Both the position numbers and the translations under genes were made by a program. Below the pieces are notes generated by a model that saw only the letters and a program-made list of their open reading frames with translations, made no database searches and had not been told where the DNA came from. Below are positions 15,521-23,522 of a stretch of 25,652 nucleotides of DNA, one piece after another; the first letter of the stretch is position 1; each line of letters opens with the position of its first letter. Origin of the DNA: Methylophilaceae bacterium (GTDB lineage Bacteria; Pseudomonadota; Gammaproteobacteria; Burkholderiales; Methylophilaceae); assembly GCA_006844635.1 (NCBI GenBank), contig SPJO01000102.1, forward strand, positions 1 through 25,652, read 5' to 3'.

Positions 15521-16726
15521 TTGGCAACCTTTGATTACAGAGCAATTGACCAAACTGGACTGCATGCAAAAGGTCAAATGGATGCGTTGAATGAGGCGGA
15601 CTTGGAAATTCGCCTTGAGCGCATGGGCTTAGATTTAATTACGTTTAAAGAAACGGATAAATCGAGAAGCGCGTTTGCGAAGAACAGAGTGACGAATCGT
15701 GACTTAGTGATGTTTTGCTTTCAGTTGGAGCAGCTCACTACAGCAGGTGTGCCGATTCTAGAGGGTTTAAGTGATTTACAAGAAAGTACCAGCAACCCTT
15801 ACTTTCAGAAAGTGTTGGTTGCTATTTCCGCTGAGGTTGAAGGGGGTAAGTTGCTTTCGGAAGCATTGGCTGATCACCCAGATGTTTTTGATGAAGTGTT
15901 TGTTAGTTTGGTTAACGCTGGTGAAGAGACTGGGCAGCTAGCAATAGTATTTGATAACTTGAGTAATACATTGAAATGGCAAGATGAGCTATTTTCTCAA
16001 ACAAAACGTTTGTTGGCGTATCCTGCATTTGTCTTTGTTGTGGTGATGGTGGCGGTGACTTTTTTAATGATTTACTTAGTGCCAGAGATGGTTAAGTTTA
16101 TTAATAGTTTGGGTCAAGAGCTGCCGCTGAACACTAAGATTTTAATCTTCTTATCAGATGCATTTGTTAATTACTGGTGGTTGTTTTTAACACTGCCCAT
16201 TGTGTTAGTTGTTTTCTTAATCACTTGGGTAAGAAGTAGCCCAGATGCACGCTATAAGTTTGACTATATCAAACTGAAGTTGCCAGTGACGGGTGAGATT
16301 TTGAATAAAATTATCATGGCAAGGTTTGCACGCTATTTTGCCTTAATGTATCAGACAGGCATTCCTGTTTTGCAGGCAATTAAAATTTGCGAAAAGATTG
16401 TCGGCAATCGCGTGATTGCCGACGCATTGGATCGCGCACATGGTCAAATTAATGCGGGTGATAGTATGAGTGAGAGTTTTAGAAATGTTGGTTTATTTCC
16501 TTCGCTTGTGGTGAGGATGATTAAGGTGGGCGAAAATTCGGGTGCACTCGATAAATCTTTAATGAACATTAGTTACTTTTACGATAGAGATGTGAACGAG
16601 TCGATGCAGAAAATGCTGAAAATGATTGAGCCTATGTTAACGGTCATTTTAGGTCTTATCTTGGCGTTTATTATGTTCTCTGTACTTGGACCTGTGTACG
16701 ACTCATTCAGTTATATGAAGATATAA
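15521..16726 (+). CDS. mshG: GspF/PilC/MshG-type inner-membrane platform protein
   Basis: The polytopic platform on which the assembly ATPase acts, 401 residues. It contains two GspF repeats. The first spans about 60-185 (DLVMFCFQLEQLTTAGVPILEGL, ETGQLAIVFDNLS) and the second about 265-390 (FARYFALMYQTGIPVLQAIKI, RMIKVGENSGALDKSLMNIS). Transmembrane segments are at about 165-190 (AYPAFVFVVVMVAVTFLMIYLV), 210-235 (YWWLFLTLPIVLVVFLITWV) and 372-395 (MLTVILGLILAFIMFSVLGP). The N-terminus ATFDYRAIDQTGL is the family start. The start codon is TTG, 12 bases after the ATPase stop, with AAGGTG about 7 bases ahead; the nearest ATGs would remove conserved residues. Confidence 0.93.
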   Translation: MATFDYRAIDQTGLHAKGQMDALNEADLEIRLERMGLDLITFKETDKSRSAFAKNRVTNRDLVMFCFQLEQLTTAGVPILEGLSDLQESTSNPYFQKVLVAISAEVEGGKLLSEALADHPDVFDEVFVSLVNAGEETGQLAIVFDNLSNTLKWQDELFSQTKRLLAYPAFVFVVVMVAVTFLMIYLVPEMVKFINSLGQELPLNTKILIFLSDAFVNYWWLFLTLPIVLVVFLITWVRSSPDARYKFDYIKLKLPVTGEILNKIIMARFARYFALMYQTGIPVLQAIKICEKIVGNRVIADALDRAHGQINAGDSMSESFRNVGLFPSLVVRMIKVGENSGALDKSLMNISYFYDRDVNESMQKMLKMIEPMLTVILGLILAFIMFSVLGPVYDSFSYMKI

Positions 16727-18313
16727 ATGTTAACGAATAATCAAAAAATCATTTTATGTGCCACTAACCATAGCCTCACTGCGGGTTTATGGCATGGCAC
16801 AAAATTGCAGTCTTATCAGGTATTTAAAAACCAAGATGAAAGCCACACTACTTTTAGCCAATATATGGCAAAGCATGAAGGCGTTAATGTTTATCTGATT
16901 GTCGATGCTGTTGAGGAAGACTATAAGCTTGAAGCGCTTCCGCACACGACAGGCAATGCAAGGCGAGAGCTGGTCGCACGTAAGCTAAGCCAATTTAACC
17001 GTAATAGTGTGTACCGTACAGCGCACTTTATTAATCGTGATAAAGATAAGCGCAAAGATGATAATTTTATCTTTGTTGCATTGAGCAACACTGACTTTAT
17101 GCAAAGTTGGCTGGATGTGATTCAAGCCGAACATGTGCCATTAGTTGGCGTTTATTTGTTGCCGATGGTGAGCCAAGTGATGATTCGGCAGATGAAGCTA
17201 ATGGCGCCGCATATCCTATTATGTGAGCGACTATCATCAGGACTAAGGCAAACGTATCTACATAACGGACGTTTGCGGATGAGTCGTTTAACGCCGATGA
17301 CGGATGTAAAAGTGGAGCAGTTGAGTTACTTCTATTTAGTTGAAATAGAAAAAACACGTTTATATTTATTAAGCCAACGACTCATCACTGCGGAAACTGC
17401 CTTGCAAATGGTGTTGCCCGCCTATGATGAAACGAGCGATAAAATTGCTAGCAGCATTAGTCAAGATCAAGGGATTGAATGTAAAACAGTAGATATTATG
17501 GCTTATGCTAACAATAGCCATATTAAGCCTGCTACGGTTAAAAAACATCCAGAGTTATTGCATATGCAATTGTTGGCAAATGGTCATGTGCCTGATAATT
17601 TGGCACCACCAGAGCTGACAAAAACCCACAATATTAAAAACATTGGCCGTGGCATTTTTATTGCAGCAGCTCTAATTGCATCGATTGGCTTGTTGTTAGC
17701 CGCTGTTTATCTTTTCCAAGCATATCAGCTCAGTGCCAAGGCTGATGAAGTTGCTACAAAAACAGCAAGGCAGTTACAGCAATATGAGCTCGTGGCACAA
17801 AACTTCCCGGAAACACCAATACCTGGTAGCGATTTAAAGCGAGTGGTTGATATTGCGAAAACCATTAACAGCCAAACACCAGCAGCGATGATGCAAGTGT
17901 TGAGCTCGGCTTTACAATCTGAGCCAGATATTGCTGTCAGCAGAATTCGTTGGGTACAAACGAATCGGGTGGATATTCAAGATGAGAATAATGTAGAGCA
18001 GAGTGCAGCAAATAATGCGCAAGCCAATAACACAGCGCAATCTGGTTTGCTGCAAGTTGGATTTATTAATGCAGAGATTAGAAAATTTACCGGCGATTAT
18101 CGTGCCGCACTGGCAACAGCCAGTCGGTTTGCTGCACATTTGCGGGCTGATCCTGCTGTGATGCAAGTACAAATATTGCAAGAACCGGTGAATGTTAGCT
18201 CGCTGGCAAGCTTACAGGGTAGTACAGAAGATGAAAGTAAAGCGCAGCGCACACCCGCAATATTTAAACTCAAGGTTGTTTTGAAACCAAAAGGTAGCGA
18301 GGTTGCTTCATGA
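16727..18313 (+). CDS. Probable PilM-PilN-like (MshI) fusion, assembly-complex protein
   Basis: A 528-residue protein starting directly after the platform stop. The N-terminal part (1-300) looks like a degenerate actin-like PilM/GspL cytoplasmic domain: IILCATNHSLTAGLWHG, YLIVDAVEEDYKLEALPH, RRELVARKLSQF (79-90) and PLVGVYLLPMVSQ. A single transmembrane helix (308-330) is followed by a coiled-coil-prone stretch, and the C-terminal 170 residues contain PilN-like alpha/beta segments (AAMMQVLSSALQSEPDIAVSRIRW, FTGDYRAALATASRFAAHLRADPAVMQVQILQEPVN). In type IV pili these are normally separate PilM and PilN proteins; GspL combines them. Position between MshG and a PilO-like gene supports the call. 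The similarity is seen by eye only, and no ATP-binding motif is obvious. Confidence 0.75.
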   Translation: MLTNNQKIILCATNHSLTAGLWHGTKLQSYQVFKNQDESHTTFSQYMAKHEGVNVYLIVDAVEEDYKLEALPHTTGNARRELVARKLSQFNRNSVYRTAHFINRDKDKRKDDNFIFVALSNTDFMQSWLDVIQAEHVPLVGVYLLPMVSQVMIRQMKLMAPHILLCERLSSGLRQTYLHNGRLRMSRLTPMTDVKVEQLSYFYLVEIEKTRLYLLSQRLITAETALQMVLPAYDETSDKIASSISQDQGIECKTVDIMAYANNSHIKPATVKKHPELLHMQLLANGHVPDNLAPPELTKTHNIKNIGRGIFIAAALIASIGLLLAAVYLFQAYQLSAKADEVATKTARQLQQYELVAQNFPETPIPGSDLKRVVDIAKTINSQTPAAMMQVLSSALQSEPDIAVSRIRWVQTNRVDIQDENNVEQSAANNAQANNTAQSGLLQVGFINAEIRKFTGDYRAALATASRFAAHLRADPAVMQVQILQEPVNVSSLASLQGSTEDESKAQRTPAIFKLKVVLKPKGSEVAS

Positions 18314-18927
18314 CATTAACTCCCAATGATTGGCGAAAACTACGTTATCCGATTTTAGCTTTTGGTTGTGCTTTGTTGGTGGCAGGCCTGATAGCAACGT
18401 TTGCAGACCAATACCGCACTAAACAAGAAGCTGCCTTGCAAATAGAGGAAACAAACTATCGAAAAGCACGTCAAAAGTTTGAATCCTCAGGTTTGGAAAA
18501 AGAAACCATTATCAAGTATTTGCCTGTTTATAATGATTTATTAAAAATTGGCTTCGTTGGCGAAGAGCGCAGAATTGAATGGATAGAACGCTTAAGACAA
18601 ATTCATGCGCAGTATAATTTATTTAGCATTGATTACAATATTGGGCAGCAAGAAAACTACCGGCCTGATTTTGTACAAGACATGGGCAACCTTGTGCTGA
18701 ATCGCTCAGTTATGGAGTTGAAACTGGATATGTTGCATGAAGGAGATTTGGTTAACCTGCTTGGTGACCTACATCAGCGTACACCACCGTTTATGGTGCG
18801 GGATTGCGAGATTACTCGGCCCGTTGGCGCTGAAATTAATGCCAATGACTTGAAAGCGAACCTTACTGCTAGGTGTGAGCTAGATTGGTTAACGCTGCGG
18901 GATCCTGAGTTAGGGAGGAACCTATGA
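18310..18927 (+). CDS. PilO/GspM/MshJ-like inner-membrane alignment protein
   Basis: A 205-residue bitopic protein: short cytoplasmic head, one transmembrane helix (about 13-32, YPILAFGCALLVAGLIATFA), a helical, coiled-coil-prone segment (about 34-60), then a periplasmic domain with a likely ferredoxin-like fold (ELKLDMLHEGDLVNLLGDLHQRTPPFMVRDCEITR). This is the standard PilO/GspM architecture. Its ATG overlaps the preceding stop (ATGA), and its own stop overlaps the next gene the same way, so stoichiometric translational coupling is likely. Sequence similarity to named MshJ proteins cannot be measured here, so the call rests on architecture and position. Two Cys late in the periplasmic domain (in VRDCEI and TARCEL) could form a disulfide. 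Confidence 0.75.
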   Translation: MTLTPNDWRKLRYPILAFGCALLVAGLIATFADQYRTKQEAALQIEETNYRKARQKFESSGLEKETIIKYLPVYNDLLKIGFVGEERRIEWIERLRQIHAQYNLFSIDYNIGQQENYRPDFVQDMGNLVLNRSVMELKLDMLHEGDLVNLLGDLHQRTPPFMVRDCEITRPVGAEINANDLKANLTARCELDWLTLRDPELGRNL

Positions 18928-19418
18928 TGCGCTTATTGACATTGATTGTTTTGCTCAGCGCTCAGTCTTTGAGCATACAAATTGCGATTGCAGACGAGCC
19001 TGTTGGCCGTTTGTTTTCAACGCCAGCGCAACGTAGCCAGCTGGATGCATTAAGAGCAGCAAAAAGAAATCAGCCTGCCGTACCAGTAGAAACAGTTGTT
19101 CAGCCGACAGTGATTAAACGTAAACCGATTGTTTTGCCAGATACGGTCAACGTACAGGGCTACGTAAAACGCACTGATGGCAAAAAAGGAACCGTTTGGG
19201 TGAATGGGAAAGCCATTCAAGAACGCTCCGGGAATAAAGATGTGCAGGTTGGTCAGTTATCAAAACATGGTAATCGCGTACCCATTCGGATTCCTGCAAA
19301 TGGTAAGCGCTTGCGCTTAAAAGCTGGCGAAATTTATGACCCGCAGTCTAATAAGATAGAACGTTCTAGAAGCTATCGCATTAAAAGAGATGCGGGCAGG
19401 ATTGGATATGCCAAATAA
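18924..19418 (+). CDS. PilP/MshK-like periplasmic protein
   Basis: A 164-residue secreted protein. The signal peptide (about 1-23) ends AIA before DEP. After a linker (about 35-70) rich in Val, Pro and Lys comes a small beta-rich domain (about 72-145: VNVQGYVKRTDGKKGTVWVNGKAIQ, VPIRIPANGKRLRLKAGEIYDP) of the kind seen in PilP, GspC HR and MshK proteins, where it links the inner-membrane alignment complex to the secretin. No lipobox Cys is visible, unlike PilP. It starts in a 4-base ATGA overlap with the PilO-like gene and ends 11 bases inside the next gene. Function is inferred from architecture and position. Confidence 0.72.
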   Translation: MMRLLTLIVLLSAQSLSIQIAIADEPVGRLFSTPAQRSQLDALRAAKRNQPAVPVETVVQPTVIKRKPIVLPDTVNVQGYVKRTDGKKGTVWVNGKAIQERSGNKDVQVGQLSKHGNRVPIRIPANGKRLRLKAGEIYDPQSNKIERSRSYRIKRDAGRIGYAK

Positions 19419-20670
19419 GCAAAAAGGGCTGGCATTAATGATGCTGGTTTTTGTTTTAGCATTAGCTATCACTGCATATAGCTTAAAGGCTTTCAATACG
19501 GCAGATATAAAAGAAGAAAAAAGCATGAAAACGGCAGCTGCTTTAACTGAAGCTAAGTCTGCCTTAATCGGCTGGTCTGTTTCACACCCGATACATCCTG
19601 GCATCATGCCATTTCCTGATCGCAGTGGTGATGGAAACTATGACGGAAATAGTGATTGTTTTAATACAAACCCCGGTTTTAATTTATTGATAGGCCGATT
19701 GCCGTTTCTTGGGCAAACGGCTCCATGTACTGCGCCTTCACCAGGGCTGGCCAGCAGTTTGGTAGACGGAGAAGGTGAGCAATTATGGTATGCGGTTTCT
19801 CGAAATTTAATTAGAAGCACATTTATACCAACAATTAACCCATCGATTGCAGATGCACCACTAGAAAATTGGTTGGTTGTAAGAGATAAAAATGGGCAAG
19901 TTATTTCTGACCGTGTAGCCGCTGTGATTTTGGCCCCAGGAGCACCCATTGCAAACCAAGATCGCTCGGGTGGATTGGCTGGACCAGGTGCTTATCTCGA
20001 CAGCATTACAATCACAGGTGTTAATTATAGGAATGATGACTATACCGTTGCTGATGAAAGTTTTGTTATTGCTGATGATCTTCAGACAGTATCAACTACC
20101 GACCCTAGGTATTTGCAACCCTATGAATTTAACGATCAGTTAGTTTATATAACGATTGATGAATTGATGCTGGCATTGGAAAAACGCGCTATTGGTGAGG
20201 TCGCATTTAGTTTAAGAAACTACTATACAGCAAGCGCTGGTGTTTCAGCTGATCGTTATTACCCTTATGCGGCAGCACTGGGTGATACAAATCACACCTG
20301 TGTTGATGGGGTGTTGCAAGGTGGTATACCTCTAGTTGACTGCTCAACACCAAGTCTTTCAGCATTTTTACCTGCCGGTTGGTTTACACAAAATGGTTGG
20401 GAGAATTTTATTTACTACGCAGTTTCAACAGACTGTAATTTCGCTACTACAGGCTGTGCTTTAGGTGATATAACGGTTGGCACACAAAATAATGTTGACG
20501 CGCTTGTGATAGCAACTGGTGACGTGATAGCACCACAAGGAAGACCATCTGCTATAGAGGCTGATTACTTGGATAGTGTGGAAAATTATGATGGAGATAA
20601 TGTGTTTGATGCTGTAGGCACGCCATTAACAAATATCTATAATGACCAAATGTTGATTGTGGCACCGTAA
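19408..20670 (+). CDS. Large GspK/PilX-like minor pseudopilin
   Basis: A 420-residue protein with a prepilin-like N-terminus KQKGLALMMLVFVLALA: after a Gly7 that fits the prepilin-peptidase site, the mature sequence begins LAL and lacks the Glu at position 5, as in GspK and PilX. The hydrophobic helix runs to about residue 25. A large extracytoplasmic domain follows, with SALIGWSVS (51-59), PFPDRSGDGNYDGNSDC (68-84), LWYAVSRNL (126-134), RVAAVILAPGAP and FNDQLVYITIDELM. All of these match segments of the next pseudopilin. The late half holds several Cys, suggesting disulfides. I chose ATG 19408, which has AGGA 6 bases upstream, over the ATG at 19390, which has none. The start overlaps the previous gene by 11 bases. 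Confidence 0.82.
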   Translation: MPNKQKGLALMMLVFVLALAITAYSLKAFNTADIKEEKSMKTAAALTEAKSALIGWSVSHPIHPGIMPFPDRSGDGNYDGNSDCFNTNPGFNLLIGRLPFLGQTAPCTAPSPGLASSLVDGEGEQLWYAVSRNLIRSTFIPTINPSIADAPLENWLVVRDKNGQVISDRVAAVILAPGAPIANQDRSGGLAGPGAYLDSITITGVNYRNDDYTVADESFVIADDLQTVSTTDPRYLQPYEFNDQLVYITIDELMLALEKRAIGEVAFSLRNYYTASAGVSADRYYPYAAALGDTNHTCVDGVLQGGIPLVDCSTPSLSAFLPAGWFTQNGWENFIYYAVSTDCNFATTGCALGDITVGTQNNVDALVIATGDVIAPQGRPSAIEADYLDSVENYDGDNVFDAVGTPLTNIYNDQMLIVAP

Positions 20671-21338
20671 TGAAAAACTTATCAAATATTAAAGGTTTTA
20701 CTTTGATTGAAATGGCCATTGTTTTGGTCGTCGTTGGCTTGTTGATTGCTGGCTTACTCGCCCCTTTGGGCGTGCAAAGAGATATTCGGGATTATGCAGA
20801 AACTAGAACGGTTCTTTCAGATTATAAAGAGGCTTTAATTGGTTATGCGTTAAGTCAGACACCACCACATCTACCTTGCCCTGATACCGACAATGATGGC
20901 TTTGAAGAAAATCGAAATGGGGTGGGTAATTGTGTGAATGCAGCGAACGTAGAAATAACGGCTGGTGACGTGCCTTGGGCAACGCTTGGCTTGCGAGAAC
21001 AAGACAATTGGAATAATACATACTTGTATAGAGTGTCAGCTAACTTCTCTAATAATAATGGTTTTATACTCGGTATTTTAGGAGATAACACTATTTTAAA
21101 TATTGCGCCCGTAAATGGCGGAACGCCTATTGCTCAAAATATTCCAGTTGTTGTTATTTCAAAAGGGAAGAATGGTGCAGGTGGCAGCGATGATGAATCA
21201 GAAAACGATACTGCAGATGCAAACTTTGTCAGTCATGAGCAAATAGATGTCGCTGCAAATCAGTTTGATGATGTTGTTGTATGGTTGCCAGCAACCATAT
21301 TATTCAACCGGATGGTGACGGCTGGTAAATTACCGTAA
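20670..21338 (+). CDS. Type IV pilin/pseudopilin with N-methylation motif
   Basis: A 222-residue prepilin-like protein: leader MKNLSNIKG, cleavage G9/F10 and mature FTLIEMAIVLVVVGLLIAGLL with Glu at position 5, the standard class III signal. The extracytoplasmic domain has EALIGYALS (54-62), CPDTDNDGFEENRNG (70-84), a calcium-loop-like DxDxDG with Cys70 and Cys88 flanking it, GDVPWATLGL, TYLYRVSANF, IPVVVISKGKNGAGG and VVVWLPATILFNRM. These line up with the larger pseudopilin just upstream. At over 200 residues it is larger than most major pilins, so a minor pseudopilin role is as likely as a filament subunit. It starts in a 1-base TAATG overlap and ends in another. Confidence 0.88.
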   Translation: MKNLSNIKGFTLIEMAIVLVVVGLLIAGLLAPLGVQRDIRDYAETRTVLSDYKEALIGYALSQTPPHLPCPDTDNDGFEENRNGVGNCVNAANVEITAGDVPWATLGLREQDNWNNTYLYRVSANFSNNNGFILGILGDNTILNIAPVNGGTPIAQNIPVVVISKGKNGAGGSDDESENDTADANFVSHEQIDVAANQFDDVVVWLPATILFNRMVTAGKLP

Positions 21339-22081
21339 TGAATGACAATCAACTCCTTCGTTATAGCCGCCATATTTTATTGCCGCAAGTTGAATATGCA
21401 GGACAAGAAAAATTAACGCAAAGCCATGCATTAGTCGTTGGTGCAGGCGGGTTAGGTTCTCCAGTGGCTTTGTATTTAGCTGCTAGTGGTGTTGGCAAAC
21501 TCACCATCTGTGATTTTGATGAGGTGGATTTAACTAACTTACAACGCCAAATTATTCACACGACACAATCCGTCGGCATTAATAAAGCGGTTTCAGCGCA
21601 GCAAACGTTGTACGAAATTAACCCGGAAGTGGATGTGAAAACCGTTGAGCAGAAATCAACAGAAGCAGAAATGACGGTGTTGGTGAATGAGGCGGACGTG
21701 GTGATTGATTGTTCCGATAACTTTGCCACACGTTACGCCTTGAACCGCATTTGCTTTGCTGAGAAAAAGCCACTAGTCTCTGGTGCAGCTGTTCGTTTTG
21801 AAGGTCAAATTACTGTATTCGATTTTAGAGATGATGCTAGCCCTTGCTACCATTGTTTATTTCCAGATAGTGGCGATGACCAAGAGTTACGCTGTGCTGA
21901 TAATGGGGTGTTTTCGCCGCTGGTAGGCATGATTGGAACGGCGCAAGCCGCAGAAGCACTTAAATGTTTAATGGGTATTGGAGAAAGTTTGCAGGGACGA
22001 TTAATGTTGTTGGATGCATTAACGGCTGAGTGGCGGACCATTAAATTGTCACGCGACCCAGCCTGTTTGGTTTGTGGTTAA
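21338..22081 (+). CDS. HesA/MoeB/ThiF-family E1-like adenylyltransferase
   Basis: E1-like enzymes adenylate the C-terminal Gly-Gly of a ubiquitin-like sulfur carrier (MoaD for molybdopterin, ThiS for thiamine). This 247-residue copy has the nucleotide-binding VVGAGGLGSPVALYLAASGVG (33-53), the DFDEVDLTNLQRQI segment with the conserved Arg (58-71), DVVIDCSDNFATRYALN, and two zinc-binding CxxC pairs, CYHC and CLVC at the very end. There is no rhodanese domain. A Cys in RCADNGVFSPL sits where ThiF/MoeB proteins have their crossover-loop Cys. It begins in a 1-base TAATG overlap with the pseudopilin gene, so it is the last gene of the pilus-like operon. Whether it serves MoaD or ThiS is unclear, and no carrier gene is nearby. 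Confidence 0.9.
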   Translation: MNDNQLLRYSRHILLPQVEYAGQEKLTQSHALVVGAGGLGSPVALYLAASGVGKLTICDFDEVDLTNLQRQIIHTTQSVGINKAVSAQQTLYEINPEVDVKTVEQKSTEAEMTVLVNEADVVIDCSDNFATRYALNRICFAEKKPLVSGAAVRFEGQITVFDFRDDASPCYHCLFPDSGDDQELRCADNGVFSPLVGMIGTAQAAEALKCLMGIGESLQGRLMLLDALTAEWRTIKLSRDPACLVCG

Positions 22082-22083
22082 GC

Positions 22084-22935
22084 CTATTTAGCGGCTTTGC
22101 CACCAATCATATTTCTTACTGCGCCGACTAAGTCACCAGGCATGACGACGACTTTACTACTGTTAGCCTGAGACATGTCTTGAAGTGCTTGAATATAGCG
22201 GTCGCCAAGTAAGAAGGTTGCCGACTCATCATTACCTTTTGCTGCTTCGGTAATAAATTTAATCGATTCACCAGACGCTTTAGCAGCCACCATTTGTGCC
22301 TCCGCATCTTTACGCGCGGCTTCTAAACGGGCTTCCGCATCCAAAATAAGTGCTTCTTTTGCACCCTCAGCCTCTGTTACAACTGCAACACGTTCACGTT
22401 CAGCTGCCGCTTGTTTTTCCATTGCATCTTGCATATTCATCGAAGGTTTAATGTCTTGAATCTCAACAGATTTCACTGTTAAGCCCCAATCTAATGCTTC
22501 ATCTGCCACGGCATTTTTGAGTTCTGTTTTAATACGCTCGCGTGAGGTAAGTGCTTCATTAAGCTCCATACCACCAATGATAGAACGCAAGTTAGTTTGT
22601 ACCATGTTACGCATCGCTTCACGGAAGTTTTCAATACCATAGACAGCGCGCTCAATACTTGAGACTTTAATAAATGCCACTGCATTGGCTAAAATCACCG
22701 CATTATCTGCTGTAATCACTTCTTGCTCAGGGATTTCTAAAATAATGTCCTTGGTGGTGACCTTGTAACTCACTTTACTAACAATAGGGTTGATGAGGTG
22801 TAAGCCAGGTGTGATGACCCCTGCAAATTTACCTAAACGTTCTACCACCCACTCTTCACCTTGCGGCACAATCCTGACGCCTTTAAAGATGGCGATAATC
22901 GCCAGAAATATGAGTACAAAGCTGAGTTCTGTCAT
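22084..22935 (-). CDS. qmcA: SPFH/Band 7 membrane protein, QmcA/stomatin type
   Basis: A 283-residue slipin/stomatin-family protein. It has an N-terminal membrane segment (about 4-20, LSFVLIFLAIIAIFKGV), then the SPFH domain (about 20-180; RIVPQGEEWVVERLGKF, PGLHLINPIVSKVSYKV, LRSIIGGMELNEALTSRERI, GLTVKSVEIQDIKP), a charged Ala/Glu/Lys-rich coiled coil (about 185-240) and a C-terminal oligomerisation end (SSKVVVMPGDLVGAVRNMIGG). Such proteins form large cage-like inner-membrane oligomers that organise proteases such as FtsH and membrane microdomains. AGGA lies 8 bases upstream of the ATG. It follows the NfeD gene by 27 bases, the usual NfeD-stomatin pairing, and its stop is two bases from the stop of the convergent ThiF-like gene. 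Confidence 0.93.
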   Translation of the reverse strand: MTELSFVLIFLAIIAIFKGVRIVPQGEEWVVERLGKFAGVITPGLHLINPIVSKVSYKVTTKDIILEIPEQEVITADNAVILANAVAFIKVSSIERAVYGIENFREAMRNMVQTNLRSIIGGMELNEALTSRERIKTELKNAVADEALDWGLTVKSVEIQDIKPSMNMQDAMEKQAAAERERVAVVTEAEGAKEALILDAEARLEAARKDAEAQMVAAKASGESIKFITEAAKGNDESATFLLGDRYIQALQDMSQANSSKVVVMPGDLVGAVRNMIGGKAAK

Positions 22936-22962
22936 GTTGTTTTCCTATCTGATTATTGGATG

Positions 22963-23409
22963 TTAAATAGATTTGACTCTGAGTGCATTGCCTTCAACCG
23001 CAGTAACTTCTGCTTGCGACCCTTCGCTAATCTCTTCATTAGAGATGGCTGTCCATTCGCGGGCGCCCATTAAGCCTTGGGTAAACTGGATTTTGCCACG
23101 CTGTGTTGGGCCGCAGGCAGTAATGATGGTACCGACTCGGCCAATTTCTTGTCCTTGTGATTGGCCCACACGGTGATGCTTTTCGTTCTTTTTGTAATGG
23201 GAACGCCAGATGCCAAGTGAGATAAAAGATAGCGCAGCAAACAATACGAACTGCCCAGCAATTGGCATCCCAGGGAAAAACCACATAGCGATTGCCACAC
23301 ATAATGCAGCTAAACCGAACCAAAAAATATCGAAAGTACCGACGGCCATTTCAACGGACAATAGTACAACGCCTAAAATTGCCCAAAGCCAAACTGGTTC
23401 TATCATCAT
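22963..23409 (-). CDS. NfeD-family membrane protein, partner of the SPFH protein
   Basis: A short NfeD (NfeD1b/YbbK-like) protein. It has two or three transmembrane helices in the first half (PVWLWAILGVVLLSVEMAVG, IFWFGLAALCVAIAMWFF, AGQFVLFAALSFISLGIW), then a C-terminal OB-fold domain (about 85-148: GRVGTIITACGPTQRGKIQF, GAREWTAISNEEISEGSQAEVTAVEGNALRV). NfeD proteins sit with SPFH proteins and are thought to regulate or scaffold their oligomers. The start is uncertain: ATG at 23409 or 23406, or GTG at 23415 and TTG at 23427 further up. AAGGA lies 10 bases before 23409, which I prefer. Confidence 0.88.
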   Translation of the reverse strand: MMIEPVWLWAILGVVLLSVEMAVGTFDIFWFGLAALCVAIAMWFFPGMPIAGQFVLFAALSFISLGIWRSHYKKNEKHHRVGQSQGQEIGRVGTIITACGPTQRGKIQFTQGLMGAREWTAISNEEISEGSQAEVTAVEGNALRVKSI

Positions 23410-23438
23410 AAGCACTTTTTCCTTCAATAATCTTTCAC

Positions 23439-23522
23439 AATGTTAGCATTTTTTATTGCTAATATTAAATCACTTGCACACCATACCTTGAAGCTAACTT
23501 TTAATCAAAAAAAGGTGTACAC
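23439..23522. promoter_or_regulatory. Divergent control region with two dyads
   Basis: Between the divergent NfeD gene and the photolyase-like gene lie a 10-bp inverted repeat with one mismatch (AATGTTAGCA at 23439-23448, TGCTAATATT at 23457-23466) and an 8-bp palindrome GTGTACAC (23515-23522). The region is AT-rich. TATAAA at 23529-23534 could be a -10 box for the photolyase-like gene, but no good -35 pairs with it. Confidence 0.35.

Noticed and set aside
23516..23521. TGTACA as a LitR/CarH operator
   Set aside because: Only one copy is present and the described sites are paired, so it is not called as an operator, only mentioned as a palindrome.
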